A DNA stretch of 58,374 bases. Origin: Pilatotrama ljubarskyi. Its lineage: Eukaryota; Basidiomycota; Agaricomycetes; Polyporales; Polyporaceae. The position numbers and the translations under genes are program-made. Shown piece by piece: positions 22,079 through 33,347 of this stretch (position 1 is its first letter; every line of letters begins with the position of its first letter). The stretch spans positions 258,799-317,172 of the forward strand of contig MU277690.1 of NCBI GenBank assembly GCA_022385805.1. Direction: 5' to 3'. Below the pieces are notes generated by a model. The model was not told where the DNA came from. It did no database searches and saw only the letters and a program-made list of their open reading frames with translations.

Positions 22079-23600
22079 GGCCAGTCGCTGCTCTCATAGA
22101 CGCGTTCCAGGTAGTCTCGTTCCCGCCGTTCTGGCAGCGAGCATTCACTCCGGACCGGGGAACGGACGCCATGGTCGGATTCATCGCGTCGGACGCTGGA
22201 GGTACTCCTCTTCCCATCGAATGCCTCTTCCTCGTGGGAGGGGACATAGCATGCTAGCAGACTAAACTCCGGGGTCGACTGGGTCAGCATAATGAAGACG
22301 AAGTGCATGAAGTGGCGATCGACTCACGAGTGGGTTGCGTTTCTATCTTGGCGGTGTGAACTGGTTGTTGGTCAGGGATTGCGGCTATAAGCGTCGCATT
22401 TGGCTCCTAATGCTGCGAATCCACATCCTCTTTGCTGACTGAGGTCAGTGAGCGCTTCAATCAATTCTTCAGTTTCCGACTCCTCTTGCACACTCAAGGA
22501 GCTGAGGTCGGAGAGTGAGCGCTGACTGTTTAGGACTGTCTTCGGGAAGTCATTGAGCTTGCGGTCCATGCAGCTCCATCAATCAGCTTGTAAAGCGATG
22601 TCGCGAGCAGCACTTACCTCCACGCTGCCGGCAGCAGTGTATGGTGAGGGCTCGAGTTCTATAGCAGAGCTCGCGCCCCGATGGTGGTCGGGCTCTTCAG
22701 GCAAGGGCGGGCTCTCGCTCCGCTCCTCATGTGTTAGGCCTCAGCACTTGCTTGATGCTGAATAATAGCGTCCAAATCCGCAGGAAAGCTTCAAACGGAG
22801 TCCCAAGGTTATCCTAGACTCCGATTAACACATACCATAGGTCCTAGGACTTTGAGCGGGTCGATCACGATCATGATGGTAGCCTACCTTTCCTCGGGCG
22901 TCACTGGCGCATTGCAAGATTGTACTCGGAAGGCACCTTCAGACTCACCGGGCCAGTTCTTGACGCGACAAAACATGGAGGCCATGGCACGGGAAGAAGC
23001 GACAGTGAGAGCAGCCTCCCGTAGGCATGCCGTTGGCTGGACACCGCCGAACGTTCGCCGAGTAGCTGACATGATGATCAAGCGGGTTCAGGCTGTCGAG
23101 GACTCAGGTAGGCACGCAGTTCAGTAGCTGAGCAGAGCCAGAGCCATGTAGCGGTGGAGGGCTCGTAAAGCAGATATCGGAGGCGTAGAGTAGAAGAGTC
23201 CCTGTCAGCGAGGAAGAGGAGGAATTCCGAATAAGGTGTACAGTAGCGTGGTCGGTGGCGTGAAGATGTAATCTTATCAGTACCAAATATAATCTTATCA
23301 GTACCGAATATGGAAGGTGTACCGGGTCTCTTGCGTTCCGCCCACTGGCAGTCTTGCAAGCTGGCAGTCTGGCAGTGTGCTCTCCCGTAACCCAGCAGCG
23401 GATGGTCGGGGAGGAGTAGGGTGAGTGAAAACGGGCAAAGTACGCATTTTAAAATTCTATCGTAATGCCGTAATGCTTTGTATGCCCCAGATGACACGCA
23501 CCGAAGAAATTCAGATGAGGGACGTCTCCTGGAGTGCTGAACCCGGCGGCGAGCACCCACGCAAAACGCGCCAAGTCGTCAGAGGGGTTATCGATGGTGA
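22079..23600. other. No supportable gene
   Basis: A short coding-like run lies at about 22080-22257 (VAALIDAFQVVSFPPFWQR) directly after the SUN gene, and another at 22852-23127. Neither could be connected to a gene. A 21-bp tandem duplication is at 23269-23310. Confidence 0.35.
23269..23310. repeat. 21-bp tandem duplication
   Basis: TAATCTTATCAGTACCAAAT plus A, repeated once with a single A to G change. Confidence 0.9.
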
Positions 23601-23642
23601 TGGAGAGTCCGCGGTGCTGAGTGGGTACGGCGCGCACTCTCG
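23601..23642 (+). repeat. Truncated 5' LTR of gypsy element
   Basis: First 42 bp shared with 26732-26773. The sequence then diverges into gag-coding sequence, so most of the 5' LTR has been lost. Confidence 0.65.
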
Positions 23643-23689
23643 GCTCGTACTCGGAATTCAAGACTTACAGCCGTAATTTTCCAAATTGT

Positions 23690-25271
23690 CGCCGACTACC
23701 TCGCCAAGCACTCAGTCCTGACTCCTGCGGGACGAGGAGCGCGACCGCCTCACAAGGGCCTTCCAGAGCACCTTCAGCGTGCCCTACTTGAGCGTCTTAA
23801 GGTCAAGTGCCCGGATGTGCATGCGCTGCACCCGCCGTACTCCGTCGTCGAGGTCACGGAAGCCACTGAGTTCGTCCTGGATGAGTAAGACGACGATGCT
23901 CCCATCGAGCGAGCCACCCTCCGCACCACCGAGTTCGTAACTCCGCAGGTCAACCCCGAGGTTACAGGGCTCACGGACGCCCTCAAACCCACTCTCGCCG
24001 CTCTCCTCCAGCAGCAGCGGTCAGCTAGCGCTTCGCCCGCCCGTCAAGGCCCTTCTCACATGGGCCCTTTGAACCCGCGCCCGGGACAGTGCCACTACTG
24101 TGGTGACAACGCTCACATCATCCAGCGCTGCCCCCAGGTCAACGCAGACACGGCCGTTGGGCTCGTCAAGCGTAACGAGCCAGGACAGATCGTCCTCGCA
24201 TCCGGGAGCTACGTCCCTAGCGCCATCGCTGGCAGCACGTTACGTGAACGCGTCCAGGAATACTACCGACAGCATCCTGGCGCGCGACTTGCGCAGCCGA
24301 TGCAGCAGCTTCTCTTCGAACCCGCGTTAGTCCTTTCGCCGACCTCGCTGCATTCGGTCACTCAATTACCGGCCGCGGCCGACCACTCACAACCCGCCTC
24401 GGCTGTCGCCTCTCGCGGACTTATTTACGACGTTGCGCACGACCAGGACGGCCTGTTTGCCCAGCTGGAACACGAAACGATCCCAGCAGAGTGTCGCAAC
24501 AACTGGCAGGCTTCCACGTCGGCAACAGCCAACGCCAGCGAGACCCGCACAGCAAGTGCACGCCGCCGTTCTGTACGCTTCGTTGAACCTCCGGAGACTA
24601 GTATTCATCTGCCAACCTCTTCTCGCATCGAGGAGGTCCGAGTCCCCGACGAGGCCACTGTGCGCACACAAAACGTCCCAGTAACAGCGGACGCGTTGTC
24701 CGACGCTTCTACTGCCACCGTACCGCCGTCCGCCCTCGAACATCCATACCGCAACGTCCGCGACGCAACTTACGCTCCTCCATCACAACTGAACTATGGA
24801 ATTCCCGCTTTTTCACCTGCTAAGCCCCCGTCTGCGCCGCCAACGAAGAACGAAGCCGCCTATCGCTCTTTTGCACCGGTATACGATGTCTTCCGCCGCT
24901 GTCTCGAGACGCCGACCTCGCTCACATTGGAGGAACTCCTCGACTTGTCACCGGAGACTAGGAATGCGACGCGCGAGGCGTGCTCGATGCGTAGGGTACC
25001 GGTGGACAGACAGGAAGGGGGCGAGGGGACGGACAACGGCCTTTCTGGTACGCACCACGCCACTACATTCCTTGCTCACATGCCCGAGTCTTTCGTCCAG
25101 GCAGCGGACACACAGTCGCTTCGCCAGGTTGATACTCCACCGCCCGATTCCCTCGTCATCGCGCATCCCGTCTACAGCTTCCTCAAGGCTTGCAGTCCTG
25201 GTGAATCCCTCCCACCTCTGGTCGCCTCCGCTAACTCTCTCGCCATTCGCGCCATCGAAGGCATGTTCTAG
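23690..25271 (+). pseudogene. gag of gypsy element (zinc knuckle), stop at about 23886
   Basis: Gag packages element RNA in cytoplasmic particles. Upstream of the ATG at 24060 the same frame continues back (LLERLKVKCPDVHALHPPYS, then VVEVTEATEFVLDE) to near 23690, with a TAA in frame at about 23886-23890, so the 403-residue open part is not the original start. CHYCGDNAHIIQRC at residues 11-24 is a C-x2-C-x4-H-x4-C knuckle. The rest is Pro/Ser/Ala-rich, low complexity. It ends at TAG 25269, 20-odd bases before the protease frame. Confidence 0.8.
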
Positions 25272-25295
25272 GACTCGCTTTAAGAGCCCTTTAGC

Positions 25296-25517
25296 GTGTC
25301 ATGCATCCTCGACAGCGGATCCGCCATCACCTCAATGTCGGGCGGCCTCGCGCACATTCTCGGCCTCGCATTCGACCCCAACGTTGTCCTGCACATGCAG
25401 GGTGCGAACGGCGATCAGTTGCTCGGCCTCGCGCATAACGTCCCGGTGCGGTTCGGAGACATTGTCGTGACCTCCAGTTCCATGTCACCAGCTCGCCTGC
25501 CTACGACGTTATTTTAG
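25296..25517 (+). pseudogene. Retroviral-type aspartic protease fragment
   Basis: The frame reads CILDSGSAITSMSGGLAHIL with the catalytic D-S-G at 25311-25319, then GLAHNVPVRFGDIVV. A frameshift after 25490 moves the end (DVILGRPFDVL-like) into another frame. The protease would cleave Gag and Pol. The active-site triplet is intact, unlike in the element at 47.1 kb. Confidence 0.75.
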
Positions 25518-25599
25518 GACGACCCTTCGACGTGCTCACGGAAAGTGCCGTCCAGACGTTCAGCGATGGCACTCAAACCATCACGCTGCCACCGACGGT

Positions 25600-26654
25600 A
25601 GCACCCCCACGCCGCTCTTCACCAAGTGCCATATCGACACCATGCACATGCGCACGGCAGGTGGCTTCCGATACCTCCTCAATGCCCGCTGCTCCTTCGT
25701 CTCGTACGCCGAAGCCTGCGCGACTCGCCAAGAGACAGCGAAGATCATTGGCGACTGGATCTATCAGACCTCATCTACCGCTGGGCCTCCCTGCGCGAGA
25801 TCGTCACCGACAACGGCACGCCCTTCGTCCAGGTCCTCAAGTACCTCGCAGACCGGTATGGCATTCACCATGTTAGCATCTCAGGATAAAGCCCGCGAGC
25901 AAACGGTCTCATCGAGCGGCTGCATTACGAAGTTCACCAAGCCCTCTTCAAGGCGGCAGAGGGCGACCAGTGGCGCTGGCCACAATACGTCTACAACGTC
26001 CTCTGGGCAGACCGGATGATGGTACACCGCGGCTTTGGGTGCTCACCATACTTCGCAGCGACGCGCTGCCAGCCAGTGCTGCCCTTCGACATCTCCGGGG
26101 CCACGTATCGCGTCCCACCCCCGGATGCTATGCCGTCGACTATGGACCTCGTCGCCTCGCGAGCTCACGCGTTAGCACGGCCGCAAGAAGATATCGCCCG
26201 CATTCACTCGGATGTCTACCGGGCACGCCTGGAAGCTGCGCGCCGCCTCGAATGCGACCATCAGATAACAGAACTCAACTTCGAGCGCGGCGCCCTTGTC
26301 CTCATGCGCAACACGGCAAAGGCCTCAACCGCAAAATGCGACGCGCTACCTTGGTCCGTACGTCGTCCTCTCGTGCAATCGCGGGGGCGCGTACATCGTC
26401 TGCAAACTCGACGGCTCCGTCCTGGACCGTCCCATTGCGGCGTTCCCCCTCATCCCTTACCTCCTGCGACGCTCGGTCGACCTATCCCGGCCTGACGACG
26501 ACTACTACCTGGACGTCTCAACGGCTCGCCTACGCGAAATGGAAGCAACGACGGTCTCAGGCGACGATGAAGATGAAGAAGAGCCTTTGGAAGGCAAAGA
26601 GTTCGAGCGGGACGCTCACTTCGGGGAAGGCGACGCTCATCCGAGCATACAATA
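25600..26654 (+). pseudogene. Integrase of gypsy element, frameshifted
   Basis: Directly after the protease the sequence reads, across frames, TKCHIDTMHM with the first catalytic Asp. It continues RYLLNARCSFVSYAEACATR, then WASLREIVTDNGTPFVQVLK with the second Asp, and ANGLIERLHYEVHQALFK with the Glu after a TAA near 25889. The C-terminal part has FGCSPYFAATRCQPVLPFDI, then TRYLGPYVVLSCNRGGAYIV and LIPYLLRRSVD. All three DDE residues survive but at least three frame changes and one stop break the frame. The zinc-binding N-terminus is missing, lost with RT and RNase H. Confidence 0.85.
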
Positions 26655-26731
26655 ACCACGATCGATGCGTCAGACTTCCCCGGCGATGCGATGGACCGAG
26701 GACGGTTCAAAGCTCAGTGGGGAGGGGATGA

Positions 26732-26993
26732 TGGGGAGTCCGCGGTGCTGAGTGGGTACGGCGCGCACTCTCGTCGAGTCGCGTCGGCCTGAACAGTTGC
26801 TCGGACTCCGGTATGCGTTTCTCCCCGGTTCCGTTTACTTTTACAGGCCTTGCGCGTCGCCGACTCTTGGCGGCGCGGATGCAACCCTTAGGCAATCCCG
26901 CCTCGCTGAAGATCAGGTGACCGCGCCCGGACGCGTCGCACCGACCGTCTCGCCGCCTCGTCTACCAGACTCCCGCTCTTTTTTCATTCTACG
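26732..26993 (+). repeat. 3' LTR of gypsy element (partial)
   Basis: Starts TGGGGAGTCCGCGG after a purine tract and runs at least to the pogo insertion point. The end cannot be fixed because the 5' LTR is truncated. Any remainder should lie beyond 33779. Confidence 0.6.
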
Positions 26994-27169
26994 TACAGTC
27001 GACACCCTCTTAACCCATACCTGTCGGGAGAGGCCCCAGGCTATGGGTTTTCGCAGGTCATGGGTTACGAGAGTAAGCGCCCATAGGGCGCTAAGAGTTG
27101 CACACATAGGCGCCCACACGGAGCGAACGTCTCGACATACGAAGATTCGTTTCATACTCTATACATAAG

Positions 27170-28946
27170 CTATGGCCGGAAGTAGTCAGTAATCGATCTT
27201 TCCCTCATGTTGCGTTGCGCATCAAGTGACAGCTGGCGCCCAAACTGCCTGAGGATGTCTTCGAGTTTGCGAGCAAGTGGGTCATTGAGTGTGTTGGAGT
27301 ACCGGGTGAGGAGCGCGGCCGCTTGGAGTGCTTCTCGTCGCGTCGGCTGAGGCTCGGGTTCCTCGTCTTCATCCAAGGGTGGTCCAGATTCCAAACCATC
27401 TTCATGCGCAGCGTGCTGTACAGCAAGGAAGATCTCCTCGTCTGATGTCATCTCGATCAACTGGGCCTCAATCTGTGGGTTGAGCAGAGATGCGACGTCC
27501 ATTCGATTGCACTTCTGGAGTGCTCCGGTTTCGACAAGGTTATTGAGTGCGGTCTCGACGGTCTTCTCAGCTTGTTGGACAGGGTCGCAGGCGCTCGCGG
27601 CGTCCGAGAGAAGCGAGTCGACAGGGACTGAGGGTGTGGGAACGGGGAGATTAGAGTCCACGCCAAGATTGGGGGGCAGGATGCCAGCCTTGCGCCAGCA
27701 GTGTCGTATGGTTGTCGTGTCGATGTCCTTCCATGCAACGTCAGCAAGCCGCATGGCCTCGAGCTGGTTGATGTTGTAGATTTCGGATGGGGTGATGCCG
27801 GCGTCGTACCGATTAATTGAGCGCTCAATGAACTTCGCGCGATAATGGGCCTTGAAGCACCGGATGATGCCTTGGTCGTTCAGCTGTACATGAGCGGTGA
27901 GGTTGGCCTCGAAGTTCTCAACGCGAATGGTGCTGGGAGCGGCGTGTGCAGAGAAGTTGTCCTGGAGCAAGAGGATTTTACGACCTTCACGTGCGAGCTT
28001 CCTGTCCCACTCCTCAATCCACTCCTGATATAGCGTGGTCGTCATCCAAGCCTTCGCATTGTGCCGATATCGAAAGCCTAGCTGAGCTGCTGTCTTCTTT
28101 GCGAACGCTCTCAGCTGCTTCCACTTCCCAATGACGAAGGGAGGGAGTTTATCGGTACCACTTGCATTTGCTGTGAATGCGTAGGTTAGGCGGACCTTCT
28201 TGCCTTTGACGCCAGAGGTAGCCTTGTCGGAAAGCCCACGATCCAGAGGAAGCCTGCGTATACAATCATTAGTTAGGATAATTTGTATCGTAACCCAAGA
28301 AGGCTGTACCCGTAGAAAAGGCCCGTCTCATCCATATTGTAGATGTCGCGCAGCTGGTAGCCGCCTTCTGCGATGAGCTTCTGAATGCGCCGACGTTCGT
28401 CCTCCACCACTACAGCCTGCGCAGACGCCGCTTCGCCGTGCCGCTTGAACTCGCGCAGTCCATGCCGCTTCTTGAACCTCTCCAGCCAGCCGTTGCTGAG
28501 CCGCAGCTGCTGCTCGGCAGGAACCTGGGCTCGGTCTGCGAAAAACTTCCATTTGTGGCGCAACACGTCGCCTGTGAGCTGGATATTCGACGACAGGGCA
28601 GAAGCCACCCATAAATCCATCATTTCCTCGACTTCGGGAAGCTGGGTCTGCAGGAGACGCTTTGCCGACCCCGCTTTGCCTGCCCCGCCTCCTGCCTGTT
28701 CCCACCTTTTCCGCCACATCTCCTCGTCCTTGACCCACGAGCTAATGAGCGGCTGCTTCAATGTGAGGTTCGGGTAGATAGCATTGAAGTGTTTCGCGGT
28801 TTTCGTCTGGTTCCTGCCATTCACGTGGTACCAGTCGAGAATCTCGATCTGTTGGGCGAGCATCGCATTCTCCTTCCTCTCGAACACCGGCTGGGCAGCT
28901 GTCTTCTTCTTGGGTTGTTCCGCAGTGCTCTTCATATTCTCCGGCC
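27170..28946 (-). CDS. Pogo/Tigger-type transposase (DDE_1, CENP-B-like HTH)
   Basis: DNA cut-and-paste transposase. One intron (28254-28309, 56 bp) joins the two parts in frame; from the ATG at 28935 the product is about 569 aa. The N-terminal part has a Psq-like HTH (KTAKHFNAIYPNLTLKQPLI) and a CENP-B-type HTH (RLSNGWLERFKKRHGLREFK). The catalytic acidic residues are in DIYNMDETGLFYG, KILLLQDNFSAH and LNDQGIIRCFKAHYR, so the DDD triad is present with no stop or frameshift. A further upstream exon is likely: a 65-bp intron (28947-29011, GTGGGT...AATAAG) would join the frame at 29012 in phase, giving an uninterrupted basic run through QKRKRPENMKSTAEQPKKK. That exon is split by the nested transposon. 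Confidence 0.9.
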
Positions 28947-29164
28947 CTTATTGATCATGTCAATTCAACTCATCCCGTGTTCAGATAATACATTTTCGAG
29001 GATTAACCCACGCTTTCGCTTCTGGCCAACCACGGCGTGTGGCTCCCCCTCGACAGCACCACATGAGCGCGAGCCCTCAAACGCCACTGTCAGCCGTGCA
29101 ATGGCAGTGCTTTCGGCCGCTGTGAGCGTGCGGAGCCCTGCCTCAAAATCCGTTGCATCTTCTA

Positions 29165-29231
29165 CAGCTGTTTGCAGAATCATTGGACGGGCGCTTTTGT
29201 CGACGCGCCGCGCCCAAACAATTCAAACAAC
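29165..29231 (+). repeat. Left terminal inverted repeat of Tc1/mariner element
   Basis: 67 bp, reverse complement identical to 33281-33347, preceded by TA. Confidence 0.95.
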
Positions 29232-29539
29232 ACAAAAAACACGAACGGCATCGGTTCGCTGCAGAGGCCCAGTCTCGCTCCGCTATAATGCCTTGCTGCC
29301 CTCAAAAGATCATTTTTACATACTGTAGTAGGTTGAGGGGCCCTCAGGGGATGTAGAACTCATGTGTAGTAGACAGGACAAAATGCGAACAAGCCGTGTC
29401 CCTCCTGCTCAGGCTACGGTGGCAACACTTGACAACCTCACTAGCATATGGTCGCAACTGATATTGGTGCCCTACCACCATCTCCTTCCTCTCATTTCTC
29501 CATCTCACTTTCCCGACTTCTCTATCCTGTTGTTGCGTG

Positions 29540-31866
29540 ATGGCTGTCGAGGACGGTGGGCCACCGTCCGGGACCCCAGCCGCCACCGAGGCTCTACTGG
29601 CACTGGGCAACCCTCAGCCTCCACAGGACAGTGTTGAGGATGACTCCGACGACGCGCGCTGGTCGCCGTTTTATGGAATCAATACAGGCCTTGGCTCCGA
29701 CGACAGTCTTTCCAATGATGGCCTTGAGTCGGAGGTCCAAGAGGCCACAACGGGGCACGAAGCCGCTCAATTGGCCCTGAATGATGATGACGTGGTCTTT
29801 ATCGAGCACTCCGACCAGGAGAACGTGGACACCAGTGCACCATCTACTCATGTCCAGCGGTCCTTCACGGAGATAGTAGGAGACTTGGAGACTTCTGGCT
29901 CTGGTACGTGCTCTCAACGAGTGCTTGCTCATGCACGGACGCAAGTTGGAGATGACTTGGACTCACATACGACCCTCAATGGGTGCTTTGTTGAACAGAG
30001 TACACCTTCGCATCAGGGAGTAGCCCCGAGCTGCCTCTCCGCGGGCTTCTTCTGGCACAGGCAAAACATGCTTCTCGACAAGCATCGACGTCACAGTCCG
30101 GCCTCAAGATAACGCTCCCTCCATTGTCGAAGCTCGGAAAGGCGTCAACTGGCACCCACAAGGCGTCAAGTACTCGCTCGCCTCTTCCGGCCCCAAAGCA
30201 GAGGAAGAGCCCTGTCAAGAAGAGAGGAAGCTCACGCTCAGCAAATCGAGATACAGCCGCACATCGACTCAGGTTGAATATGCAGTACAAGCGGCAGAAG
30301 GAGGGACGCACGCATCGCACCATGAAGACGTCCACCAAAAGCGCTACTCCACATGAACGTTCACACACTCGCGCTCCGATACCCGACCTCGCTGCGGCTG
30401 TTGACCTCTTCTCCGACATCGCATGCGATGCAGTTTCACCCAGCGCCAGGGAGCCTGATGAACAGTTCGAGGAGTCAGAGAATGTTCCACCCCGAAAGGT
30501 GGCGAAGCGTGCGGGTCCTGGTCGTCCACCAGTCAAGGCTACTCCACTCACGAAGTACTCGGTGGCGGCGTACATTGAGGTCCAGCACCTTCGTGAGGTA
30601 CAGAAGACTCCTCGATCAAAGAAGATATGCGAGCCTGAGATATGGTGCGGTGGTCCTGTCACGATTACGCACCTGACGACCTGGCCCGAGCTCCTTGACG
30701 CGATTGCGAGGACTGCGCAAGTCCGAAGGGAGAATCTTGTCATAACGTCCCTTTGCTGGCAGTTTGCGGCCTTCGGAAAGTCCTCGAAGAGTGCACTTCT
30801 TCCGCTGACAGACGAGGCGGGGTTCAATGCACTCATCAAGGAGGGGATACTCAGCTGCAATGGTGCGCAGGTCTTGGTCTTGCGTATGTCCCCTCCCATC
30901 AAGCCGGCTGTGAAGGCTCATCACACGGTGCATACCTTCCATTCTCAGGCACCCATGACAGCCTGCGCTGATACCTATCACCCTCTGCAGCTGCCGTGGG
31001 CTACTGTAGCCAGCGACGAAGTTCCGGACTGGTTGCATGCCGGTTTAGTCGTCAGTGGTGAAAGTGGAGGGGGAAATGTGACAAGTGGGGAGGAGAGCGA
31101 GGAGGGCGACGCAGGAAAGAAGGGCAAGGGAAAGGGAAAAGGGAAAGCCAAGTCGAAGTCGAAAGCGGTAAGTGTCGAGGTTGTCAACCTGTAACAGGAA
31201 TGGAAATATCTCACATATGTGGCGTCTCCATAGCTCAGCATAGACGACCTGCTGGCGCCAATTGTTGAGAAGCTTAAGCTCCGTTATCCCGTCGGATGCT
31301 GTCCCTACCATCCCGGGAAGCGTTGCTTCTACCACCGCGGTCTGGACTTACATTTCGAGCTGGATAATAACCGGCTCTTGGTATGGGCGGCGTCAATAGA
31401 GAAGGTATGCTTCTCGCGGTGCTATGTGTACACTAATTGATGCCCGAGTTGCTCAATGGTGACATATTTACTTCAGGGCAACGACGGTGTCGACTACGAT
31501 CACATTCCAATTCACAGCAAGTTCTTCCAAGCCAGCCAGGCACTCAAAGTGCCACTTGCGACTGCCCAAGGGGACCGGCAAGGCTTTCGCACTCTGGCTG
31601 GCGAAGCTCCACCACCGCCGGTCACTTCCCATCCCCAACCTTATCCCGCTCCTGGGATGCCATATCCTATCATGCAACCACCTCCTGGTATGTACCAATA
31701 CCCTCCCATGTACGGTGGAGCATACAGCGCTCCCCCGATGATGCCGTACTATCCTCCAGTGATGTCTGCCCCGCAAATGGGCCAGGCTGGATATTACCCT
31801 GGTTTCGGGCAGCCGATGCCTGGTCCTTCTACACCTGGCGGCAGCTACAGCATGCCTCCGCAGTGA
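29540..31866 (+). CDS. Cargo gene of the Tc1/mariner element, unknown function
   Basis: The ATG at 29540 opens an acidic exon (MAVEDGGPPSGTPAATEALL, then LNDDDVVFIEHSDQENVD). A long middle exon (30097-31167) has basic NLS-like runs (PKQRKSPVKKRG, PPRKVAKRAGPGRPPVK with an AT-hook-like GRP core), a folded-looking segment (ITHLTTWPELLDAIARTAQV, ENLVITSLCWQFAAFGKSSK) and a Lys/Gly tail. Introns 31168-31233 and 31405-31476 are phase 0. The fourth part has YPVGCCPYHPGKRCFYHRG with four Cys and two His, a possible zinc site, then LHFELDNNRLLVWAASIEK. The last exon ends in a Pro/Tyr/Met-rich tail. The junction between exon 1 and the exon at 30097 is not resolved; an extra small exon is likely. I do not recognise the family. 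NLS, AT-hook-like and Cys/His features suggest a nuclear DNA- or chromatin-associated protein (inference). Confidence 0.75.
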
Positions 31867-32056
31867 ACGACAGGCTTGCGAGTCACTATACGCCACATAT
31901 ACCCCGTTGCTCAGACATTGTGTTTACCTTTTGCCGTGTCTTCCACTCATTCCTTGCTACATATTGTCACTCCTTCTAAATAGCATAACGGACATCCTTA
32001 GAAGCACCGCCGCCGGGCGTAATAGTGTCGAACAGTAGGATTATTTTAATCATGAT

Positions 32057-33199
32057 CTAGGCAGAGATGTACCCACTGTGCGCATACCACCCGCGTGCCT
32101 TCTCTGGCGTGACAGCAGCCACGCAGCCTTCCATGATCCCTAGCTCGGGTCTGTCCTCCTCGTCCCACATCAATCCATGTCGACGAAAGTGATACTTCAC
32201 TGTGGGCAGACGACAACACTCGTCAGAGATCATCATAATGACCAGATTTATCTTTAGTACCCACCGCAGCTGAACGCCTCCTCTATCGGGTTGTAGTCAG
32301 GCGAATAGGGTGGAAGGAATATATAGAGACAGCCTGATGCACTGTCAGCTATCGCCGGGGTGAAGAAGACCAGATGCCAGCTCACCGGCAGCTTCAATGG
32401 CCTCGCGCACCGCAGCACTCTTGTGTGTGCGACAGTTGTCGACGATGAGGACACTGTTGGGACCGGGGAAAGGGTTCATCTTTGGTAGCTGACAGGGGGA
32501 TGTCGGGAACATATATGAAGCTCGAGACGTAGAGTCACTCACCAGGTCATTGACGATCCAGTCGTAGAACTCCCTGCTGTCGACCGCATGCACAATGCGG
32601 ATGGTGAGGAAACCATCGACACTCAACGCTGGCAGAATGCTATAGCATTTCCCACGCCTGAAAGAGTAGACCTCACAAGCACGCTTCCCTGCCAGTGCAC
32701 GCCCATAATGCCGATGTATGGTGCGGTTGTCCTTGCTGGACTTGTCGGCGAAGACAAGCTGATTGGCCGTGAAGCGCGACACGATGTCTGCCTTCCACTG
32801 AGCGCGTGTGAGCTCGTCGCGCTGGGATGCGGTCTTGCGGAGCTTCTTATAGGTGTAGCCAAGAGCCACGAGGGCGCGATGAATAGTGCTGACAGAGAGG
32901 GGGAGATCGTAGTTGACAGCGAGCCAAGAGGCAATCTCGTCGAGATAGATGGAGGGGGCCGCGCGGAGGAGATCCTGGAGGTCCTCGAGTATTGCGCTGC
33001 TCAAGACTCGTGGCCGGCCTTGGAGAGTCGTCAGAGACGACAGGAAGTGACGTTCGCCCTGAGGTTCTCTAGAGACCCATCGAGCGACACTTTGCCGTGA
33101 GACTCCAAGAGCGTAGGCCACGTCAGCGACCTTCCAGCCTGCTCCAACGAGGACGACACATCTCTCCTTTAGATCGCGACTGATTTTCCACCTCGCCAT
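32057..33199 (-). CDS. Tc1/mariner (IS630-like, DDE_3) transposase
   Basis: Three introns keep the frame open: 32200-32264, 32334-32385 and 32489-32542. Spliced length is 972 nt, 323 aa, from the ATG at 33199; an ATG four codons upstream is an alternative. The N-terminus has a homeodomain-like HTH (WKVADVAYALGVSRQSVARWV). Catalytic residues are in QLVFADKSSKDNRTIHRHYG (first Asp), NSVLIVDNCRTHKS (second Asp) and FLPPYSPDYNPIEEAFS (third acidic). IS630/Tc1-type transposases cut at TIR ends and insert at TA, matching the TA duplication of the element. No stop or frameshift was found. It starts about 80 bp inside the right TIR and points towards the cargo gene. Confidence 0.9.
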
Positions 33200-33280
33200 G
33201 CAGGAGAACAATGAGAATAGACTCTACAAGAAGCTACAGGGACGCGCAAGCATGGACAGCAGTTTTCGCGGTTTTTTTGC

Positions 33281-33347
33281 GTTGTTTGAATTGTTTGGGC
33301 GCGGCGCGTCGACAAAAGCGCCCGTCCAATGATTCTGCAAACAGCTG
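33281..33347 (-). repeat. Right terminal inverted repeat of Tc1/mariner element
   Basis: Reverse complement identical to 29165-29231 and followed by TA at 33348. Confidence 0.95.

Larger units (their letters stand above)
23601..26993 (+). mobile_element. Ty3/gypsy element with RT/RNase H deleted
   Basis: A 42-bp sequence at 23601-23642 (TGGAGAGTCCGCGGTG...) recurs at 26732-26773 with one difference, both in direct orientation. The second copy follows a purine tract (about 26716-26731), as a 3' LTR should. I read these as the LTR starts; the 5' LTR is cut short after about 42 bp. Between them lie gag with a zinc knuckle, an aspartic protease, and integrase immediately after, with no RT or RNase H. 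The 3' LTR is interrupted or ended by the pogo element at 26994. The element is non-autonomous. Confidence 0.75.
29165..33347. mobile_element. Two-gene Tc1/mariner-type transposon, 4183 bp
   Basis: Terminal inverted repeats begin CAGCTGTTTGCAGAATCATT; the first 67 bp are identical at both ends (29165-29231 and 33281-33347) and similarity continues a few bases. TA flanks both ends (29163-29164 and 33348-33349). Inside are two convergent genes: a spliced plus-strand gene of unknown function (29540-31866) and a minus-strand transposase (32057-33199). Identical TIRs, a transposase without breaks and a clean target duplication suggest recent insertion. A related, decayed end lies at 52924-52968. 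Confidence 0.92.

Noticed and set aside
28965..29183. Independent small gene starting at 29183
   Set aside because: The first codons come from the TIR of the inserted element; the frame belongs with the sequence on the far side of the insertion.
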